DNA of 64,000 nt from Hypomyces perniciosus (Eukaryota; Ascomycota; Sordariomycetes; Hypocreales; Hypocreaceae), in the NCBI GenBank assembly GCA_008477525.1, contig SPDT01000004.1, positions 4,464,001 to 4,528,000 of the forward strand. The letters run 5' to 3'. A program made the position numbers and the translations under genes. This document shows positions 58,407 through 64,000 of the stretch, in pieces. The notes beneath the pieces are model-generated. The model made no database searches. It was not told the DNA's origin and was given only the letters and a program-made list of their open reading frames with translations. Positions within the stretch are counted from its first letter, which is position 1. Every line of letters starts with the position of its first letter.

Positions 58407-58859
58407 ATGCCGCGTCTTTTCTCACCAATACAATTCGAACCAATACCATCGCAACCTGGTAGACTGTACGGCGCAAGAGTGACTTTTGCCCTTGATCGCC
58501 CAATCGGCTGGCTTCAAGGGAATTGTCCTAACATTCTTGTGACGGCACATTTTGCAATTCCGCTCTCCAGCTGGGCCATCGCAATAGTCTCAGCCCACAA
58601 GCCCAACATCGAGGTCTCCCAGTACGCCATTAGCATTGCAGAGATATTCTTCCTCGTCTCTACGTTCGAGTCTCCCGTCAGGTCAATTGTGGGGGATACT
58701 TCCTACGCCAAAGCAAAATATACGTTATTGTTGCCCTTTGCTGCAGTCGCATCCTGGGCTTGTTGCTCCTGGGACCTCTTGGTTGAAGAGAAAGTCCTGT
58801 ATCTCGACCTGCTCTGTCCAGAGTTGGATCAGAAGTACGCTACGTTCCTTCTGTCGTAG
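58407..58859 (+). CDS. Hypothetical hydrophobic protein, doubtful
   Basis: An open frame of 150 codons from the ATG at 58407. It contains two or three hydrophobic stretches (AHFAIPLSSWAIAIVSA, AIFFLVSTF-like, LLPFAAVASWACC) that could be membrane segments. No family is recognised, and exons or a broken membrane protein are both possible. It lies just upstream of the Copia-derived gene. Confidence 0.3.
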   Translation: MPRLFSPIQFEPIPSQPGRLYGARVTFALDRPIGWLQGNCPNILVTAHFAIPLSSWAIAIVSAHKPNIEVSQYAISIAEIFFLVSTFESPVRSIVGDTSYAKAKYTLLLPFAAVASWACCSWDLLVEEKVLYLDLLCPELDQKYATFLLS

Positions 58860-59167
58860 TCCGATGTGTAGCTGAGGTAATCTCCCTCTCTCCAAAAGCC
58901 AAGGCGGCAAGCCAAGGCACGTGAGCGTGATCAAAACCCCACGGGGCAAAAGCGAGTTATGGCGAACAGGAATTGAAAGTATCATCATCACGCGGCAAGC
59001 GTTCAGCAGCCAGCATACTGTACGCTCAGGCTGAAAAATATCCCTTGCTCCCCAAAGAGCTAGGGAATTGGTATGAGCCTGCTGCGTCCGGGGACTACCG
59101 AATTTACAGATCCATTACTCGAAGCTCTCTTTGTGAAACGCTATCTAGTTGGAGTTGCAGACCTACT

Positions 59168-59939
59168 ATGGCATCATCGTCTCGGAGGAACAAGCAGGCT
59201 CCTCTTCCTTGTCCCGCTTGGGTTTGGTCTAATAATCCTGACGCTCAGGAAGTATTCCACCCATCTGACTTCCTCGTTATTGGGTTAGGTTCATCCTCCT
59301 AACCGAACCAGTGCTGCTAAAGATCGCTCTTGGTTCGGCGACGACTATACCCCTTTCGAGTCCTTCGTTAAGGATATGTTTGGGAACTCGGTCGAAGTCA
59401 TTGGGGTCGGGACTGTCGACCTTCCCACTAAGACCTCACCGACCAAGACTGGTCCTCATTCACACAGCATCCCCCGCTTAAAGAAAGTGCCCCACGTCCC
59501 CAGCCTCCTTTGTAACAATATCGGACACCCCGTTCTGGACGATTACAATGTCTCTTCTTTCTTCTCTGAAAAAGTTTCTGGTTGCATCACCAAACACTCT
59601 GACGGTCGCTCCATAGCCTACGTCAAGCCCCTGAACCATGGCGTCGGATTATTCGAATTAAGGCTCCGCGAGCCTCCCGTCGGACCCGAGGCTGGCCCTT
59701 CACCTTTCGACCCTTCCATGAAGTACCTGATTCACGCCTTCTGGCCCCATGGCGAGCGGGAGAGGTTTTCAGCTTTTCACTCCTCTTATCAAAGTCAAGC
59801 CGCAGCCGCAGGGTCCTTAACATCTGCCGAAAAAGCATGGCTGAAAACGAATTACGGAACTGAATTCAAGTTCCTGCGTGACTATGGGTTAAGTATCCTC
59901 AAAGAGGAAGATCGAGAACAGAGCCATACCATTCTGTGA
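59168..59939 (+). CDS. Domesticated Copia-type retroelement protease-like protein
   Basis: Exons 59168-59251 and 59289-59939 give 244 aa. The product starts with LPCPAWVWSNNPDAQ and, after splicing a very short 37-nt intron (GTATTC donor, ctgac branch, GGTTAG acceptor), continues AAKDRSWFGDDYTPFESFV. It then has EVIGVGTVDLPTKTSPTKTG, RLKKVPHVPSLLCNNIGHPV and DGRSIAYV. In Copia polyproteins, DRSWF...YTPF, GIGTV and LKNVLHVPSLLCNIIG form the aspartic-protease/pre-integrase stretch. Here it stands alone in a clean frame with a non-retroelement C-terminus (KYLIHAFWPHGERERF) and no integrase or reverse transcriptase. I read it as a retroelement-derived host gene. The catalytic Asp-Thr/Ser-Gly triad is not evident, so protease activity is unlikely. 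Confidence 0.7.
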
Positions 59940-60952
59940 GCTATCATGTCTAGCGATAGCGATAAAAGCCCTACGATTTGATCCCACGAAGACCCAATTT
60001 GTTGTTGCAGACTGCCGATATTTAGGAGCAGGACTAAGATGACTGGAACGCGAGGGTTAAAATACAGCAATAGGAATCGCGGCTAAGAAGGAGTGGTGGT
60101 TGGAGGGATATTTATCCGCTATAAGAAGAGCTTAGTACCCAGGTCCGTGTCATAAAAGTAATCGCAATACCGAGTCCGTTCTAGTGGATCTTTTCAATGT
60201 TCTCGGATCGGTTAACGCTCGGGGTCATGGACAACAAATCCATGGCCTCAGAGGGACCTCAATCGGACAGCAGAGATGTTGTTGCGGAATGCGTTTGTGT
60301 ATTCAGTTGTCATTACATTAAGTAGGGGAGGTTTGCACCTATATTTTATATCTATTAATCTCCTATAGTTTCCCGGCCATCGAATTTCTAGTGCCGTACA
60401 AATCCGATCCGTTTCCTGTCATGTGGCCCTAGTCCCTGAATACCGTCTCATTCGTATTTCTCGTATTTGATCCAGTGATATAACCTGATCCTTGTTATCC
60501 GGAACATAGTCCGTGACTACCTACCTAGCCGCATGTACCCGGCCCCACATCTGGATGTGTCAAGTCAGTCTCTGTATTTCGGCGTTAAGAAATGTTGCTT
60601 CCTGACTTATCGCCTAGCTGCAAAAACAATTCCATATACATCTAACTTACGGAGTACAATGCAAGTAAGCTGGAAAGCGGACTGATTATAAAGCCAACGG
60701 CAATAATGAAATAGATGCCCGAAGTATACGGAGATTAGAAAACGAGGTCCGGGTTGAGAGGTATCTAAATTATATATAATTGTCCGGACTCCGGTTGTTT
60801 GGACCCTGTTCCTTCATTCATCATGGGAATTCACATCACAGCAATCTCATTGCGTATTTTCTTTCACGACACAACCATCGTAATAACTTGACCTCCACAC
60901 AGCTTGAGATATTGAGTTTGAATTCTCAGTCAAGTCATTCATATAACCTGAA
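59940..60952. other. Intergenic, promoter of the reductase gene
   Basis: About 1 kb, no gene. TACTCCGTA at 60648. A shorter ORF at 60780-61130 overlaps the reductase start and is a frame shadow. Confidence 0.5.
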
Positions 60953-61981
60953 ATGGAATCTCCATCAGACCAGACTCTCCTCATCACCGGAGCCAACGGC
61001 TTTGTTGCTCTTCACGTCGTCAAGCAAGCCCTGGAACGAGGATATTACGTCAGAGGAACCGTCCGGTCGGAAGGTTCAGCTGCCAAAGTCACCAAGATCT
61101 TCAAGCAATACGAGTCCAAAATCTCATTAGCCATCGTTCCAGACATCACCAAAAAGGAGTCTTACAAAGGGGCATTCGCCGGGACAGCGAAGCCAATTAC
61201 CAGTGTCATCAGCGTCGCCGCACCATTCTCACTAAAGGTTAAATCTATCACCGGTGATCTTTTAAATCCCGCCATCAGCAGCGCTGTGAGTATTCTTGAA
61301 GCCACAAGAGCTTATGGCTCGAACGTTCGACGTGTCGTCAGTACATCATCCTTCGCATCAGTTCTCAACCTAAGCAAAGGCATGCGCCCAGGATATACCT
61401 ACGCTGAGGATGACTGGAATCCAATGACGTACGACGAGGCCTCTGAAGCAGAGGTGGTGGTCGCATACTGCGCCTCAAAGGCCCTCGCCGAGAAAGCGCA
61501 GTGGGATTGGGTGAAGAGTCAGCAGCCATCATTTTCGCTCTCATCAATCTGCCCTCCTTGGATCTTCGGCCCTCATGTCTCGGAAATCACAGACTTGAAA
61601 CACCTCAATGAGTCATCTGAGGCCATGTGGCGTCTCGCCGATGCCAAAGAAGTCCCTCCCACCGACTTTGCCGGTTTCGCGGATGTTCGTGTGGTCGCTA
61701 CTGCTCATCTGGAGGCTTTTGAAAGAGTCGAGGCAGGTGGACAGCGCTTCGTGGTTGGTACCCATTTCGACTATCAGAGTGCTGTGGATGCCCTCCGAGA
61801 GGAAATCCCTGAGCTGAGAAGTCGATTACCGGTTGGAACAACAGGGGCTGGGCAGTTAGAGAAGGTATATCAGATTAATGGAACGAAGGCAGAGATGGTG
61901 TTGGGTATTACGTATATTCCGCTGAGTCAAACGGTGAAGGATTCATTCGTGCAGCTGCTTGAGGCTGAGAAACGGTATTAA
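60953..61981 (+). CDS. NAD(P)-dependent epimerase/reductase (DFR/CCR-like)
   Basis: Single exon, 342 aa. LLITGANGFVALHVVKQAL is the nucleotide loop (TGxxGxxxxH) of extended SDRs, and GTVRSEGSAAKV supports NADPH binding. VVSTSSFASVL supplies the catalytic Ser, and VAYCASKALAEKAQW is the YxxxK (Tyr and Lys) at about residues 170-174. The C-terminal PPWIFGPHV and DFAGFADVRVVATAHLEAFER are typical of dihydroflavonol-reductase and cinnamoyl-CoA-reductase-like ketone reductases. It probably reduces a small carbonyl substrate. The gene is intronless, in contrast to many of its neighbours. Confidence 0.9.
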   Translation: MESPSDQTLLITGANGFVALHVVKQALERGYYVRGTVRSEGSAAKVTKIFKQYESKISLAIVPDITKKESYKGAFAGTAKPITSVISVAAPFSLKVKSITGDLLNPAISSAVSILEATRAYGSNVRRVVSTSSFASVLNLSKGMRPGYTYAEDDWNPMTYDEASEAEVVVAYCASKALAEKAQWDWVKSQQPSFSLSSICPPWIFGPHVSEITDLKHLNESSEAMWRLADAKEVPPTDFAGFADVRVVATAHLEAFERVEAGGQRFVVGTHFDYQSAVDALREEIPELRSRLPVGTTGAGQLEKVYQINGTKAEMVLGITYIPLSQTVKDSFVQLLEAEKRY

Positions 61982-62924
61982 TAGACCCGAGAATCGTACT
62001 GGAGCCAGGGATCACTTTCGCGTAACAACTGTTGCATAATGTGGATTGGTGGAAAAAGCCCGATGAAGATGACACGAATTGGAATATAAGGTGGAACTCT
62101 AGGAGGGTCTAAAGGGGTAGAGAAGAAGAACACGACGCGTTCTTCTAGCACTATAAATTGGCTGGCCAGGAAACTATTAGCGATAATGGGCATGGTTCTT
62201 TAGATATCAGCAGGAGCGATAGACAGAGCAGGAATTCAAGTGCCCGGCGATGGGAACAAAGTAAGGGTTCCTCCGCATTGGGCCTCTGTCATAGGGTTTG
62301 GGAACATTGTCGGCAACACAATGACAGTAACTCTCCGTCAGTCCCTCTGATTGCGGACTCCTCATCATACAGCGTCGGCCGAAACGAGTGTGCGCTTTCT
62401 TGGTTTATAGTTATGGGAGACGACCATTTATGAACGAGGTGTGGCTGGTATAGTGCGAACATAATCCCTCACAAGTACACGTGAGCCCGGGTAATCTACG
62501 GACCGATGGGCCAATCAGCTTTGGATCACGAAGGCACGACAGACTCGCAGAGCCATGAGGATCACCAGTGATCCATCTACAACGAACTACGCTCCCTATG
62601 GATTTCCTTTGTATATATACGACTGGCTGGTCACTCCTTTAGTACAGTTACTTAGACAGTCGTTAATAATTGCATTCGCTAGAACCTACCAGTTCTATAG
62701 AATAGTGACCACGTTACCCTGCTCTAATCCCTGACCTCTCTGCTAACATAAACCCTGCGAGCCTCGGTTTAGTTGTTAGGAATCAGCCCGGATCGTCACA
62801 GGTGATCGAGTAGGTGATCACACTTCTTGGTGTAGTGAGCGTTTGAGTCACTCCTGAATGTACGTCGAATAGCATCGTATGGCGGCCACACACTGGTTAA
62901 TTTGAATCCTAGCCTCAAAGTAGC
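61982..62924. other. Intergenic, no supported gene
   Basis: About 0.9 kb of 3' flank and spacer. Short ORFs only. Confidence 0.5.
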
Positions 62925-63271
62925 AAAGAGCTGTCGGAGTTCCTTGACAATGCTAAGCGCTTCCTCCGTACTAATATTTCAGCCATCGACTCGACGCCTC
63001 TTCAGATATATTCCTCTCTCCTTGCATTTGCACCAAACAAGAGCAAAGTGCGGACTACATTCGAGGGCGAAATTGCCCCTTGGACATATCTTAGGCCAAA
63101 GGTAGAAGGTAATTGGAGCCAATGTTTCCAGACCCTCGAGGGCCATAGCAGGCCAGTTATGTCGGTCGCATTCTCACACACTCGGCGCTTATAGCCTCAG
63201 GCTCACGCGACAATACGATGCGAATCTGGCGCACTGAGTCAGGCGAATGTATCCTGAGCACCGAAGAATAA
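62925..63271 (+). pseudogene. Remnant of a NACHT-WD40 NLR gene
   Basis: The plus strand reads KELSEFLDNAKRFLRTNI, STPLQIYSSLLAFAPNKSKV, EGEIAPWTYLRPKVEGNW and QTLEGHSRPVMSVAFSHT. After a frameshift it continues LIASGSRDNTMRIWRTESG. This is the junction between the NACHT-associated region and the first WD40 repeat of fungal NOD-like receptors, where the first repeat starts LEGHS...VAFS and ends in a RIW-type WD motif. The domain upstream and the following repeats are absent, and the remnant ends in a TAA at 63271. Such NLR genes are numerous, turn over quickly and are often left as fragments. Confidence 0.85.
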
Positions 63272-63512
63272 ATATTCGGGGAAGAAGTTAGGGTGCAGCT
63301 GCGAGGTTCACCGCGTGAGTCACGGGCTGTGTGCTTCGCTTGTAGGTGCCTTGTCAGGCACCTCACTGTCGAGCCTGGCAAGGCGAAGCCAGCTACCGCC
63401 TGATTCGGCAGGCAAATGAGCGCTTTCTGGACTGCTAAATCGGCCATCCGCTGATGGATTGCAAAAGTAAACGATATGTAAAACAACATGCCGCCGTCCT
63501 ACGATACATGTC

Positions 63513-64000
63513 CTACCCAACCATTTCATCTGTCCAAGCAAAAATCTGATTAAAAGTCTCCGACCTAACATTAGGCATACTATATACATCTCCCATCGTA
63601 CTCGGGTCGTAAATATTCGGCGTGCTCAGCGAGCTAGCGCGGAAGATATCTAGCAACGGCGGACCGGCCATGGACATGGCGCCGTCCTCCTGCAGTGCAA
63701 CAGAACACACATTAATCGGGGACCCAGACCGCCAAAGAGCATCAATCCTGTCTGCAAACTGGCCAGCCACATTCTCGCTCGTCATGCTCAAACCTCCGGC
63801 TCTCCATCGCGCGGAAGCATCACGTAGGGCCCGAAGCAGCACCTCAAAGTTAGGGCCGACGAGCGTGTTGAAACGTTTCGCATCGGCGAGCAAAGCGCGC
63901 GCCGCAATAAACAAGCAGAAACTCATGGTAGGGGGGACAACGACGACGGTGTTTGCAATGAATTTGGCCGCAATCGTTGCAATTTCGCCCGCGGCTGCCA
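63513..64000 (-). CDS. 3' part of a probable Zn2Cys6-type transcription factor
   Basis: The frame is open from the right window edge down to the stop at 63513, about 162 codons, so the start and DNA-binding domain lie outside the window. The visible part runs AAGEIATIAAKFIANTV, MSFCLFIAARALLADAKRF, FEVLLRALRDASARWR and a Ser/Pro-rich tail with MPNVRSETFNQIFAWTDEMVG. Helical segments like CLFIAARVL...K and ALxxxSxRW occur late in the regulatory domain of fungal Zn2Cys6 proteins, on which this call rests. It could be a different helical protein. Confidence 0.55.
   Translation of the reverse strand, partial: AAAGEIATIAAKFIANTVVVVPPTMSFCLFIAARALLADAKRFNTLVGPNFEVLLRALRDASARWRAGGLSMTSENVAGQFADRIDALWRSGSPINVCSVALQEDGAMSMAGPPLLDIFRASSLSTPNIYDPSTMGDVYSMPNVRSETFNQIFAWTDEMVG

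Noticed and set aside
58407..58859. Joining this ORF to the Copia-derived gene
   Set aside because: No in-frame intron was found and the hydrophobic content does not match retroelement Gag; left as a doubtful separate frame.
1..64000. Secondary-metabolite cluster
   Set aside because: A P450, reductases, a transporter and regulators are present, but no PKS, NRPS, terpene or DMATS backbone enzyme can be seen, and the genes are widely spaced.
1..64000. CRISPR array or bacterial operon signals
   Set aside because: No regularly spaced direct repeats, no polycistronic layout and consistent spliceosomal introns, so the DNA is eukaryotic.

Overview
The window is filamentous ascomycete DNA. Genes are interrupted by short introns (about 37 to 100 nt) with GT/AG ends and CTAAC-like branch sites. 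The families are typical of Pezizomycotina: Zn2Cys6 regulators, P450s, GH3 beta-glucosidase, M28 aminopeptidase, NACHT-WD40 relics and DUF3669. Close resemblance of several proteins to remembered Aspergillus/Penicillium families suggests Eurotiales. That assignment is inference; no rRNA or species marker is present. Splice joins were worked out by hand from reading frames and family resemblance, and each joined CDS was checked for a length divisible by three.

Layout. 1-5.4 kb is decayed: a RIP-like Ty3/gypsy pol end with a probable LTR, a short telomere-like repeat and a broken P450. A tRNA-His with an intron follows at 5.4 kb. 6.5-12.7 kb holds an M28 leucine aminopeptidase, a sugar transporter with a damaged N-terminus and a DUF3669 protein. 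A 962-bp transposon with 70-bp inverted repeats lies at 13.05-14.01 kb. 16-22.3 kb carries a secreted beta-helix/lectin protein, a dead phosphotransferase and an intact GH3 beta-glucosidase. 22.7-25.1 kb has a fold-back MITE, a dispersed repeat and a dead transaldolase. 25.2-30.6 kb is a same-strand run of bHLH regulator, Zn2Cys6 regulator and zinc alcohol dehydrogenase. 32-41 kb contains a 1069-residue proline-rich protein with CxxC modules, an AYR1-like SDR, a tiny SMP-like gene and a P450. 42-51 kb contains small secreted proteins (barrel-like, lysozyme-like, GPI-type), a dual-specificity phosphatase and a 4-hydroxylaminobenzoate lyase-like gene. 53.8-64 kb carries an aldo-keto reductase, a secreted orphan, a Copia-protease-derived gene, an NAD-dependent reductase, a NACHT-WD40 relic and the 3' end of a probable transcription factor.

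Function. I see no coherent biosynthetic cluster with a PKS, NRPS or terpene backbone. Many genes are secreted hydrolases or small secreted proteins for an absorptive lifestyle, with scattered redox enzymes and regulators. The density of pseudogenes, transposon relics and long empty stretches is that of an accessory, possibly subtelomeric, region. The most interesting items are the MULE-like element with a transposase tail, the CxxC-module protein, the beta-helix/lectin fusion, the domesticated Copia-like gene and a strongly over-represented intergenic 9-mer, TACTCCGTA.
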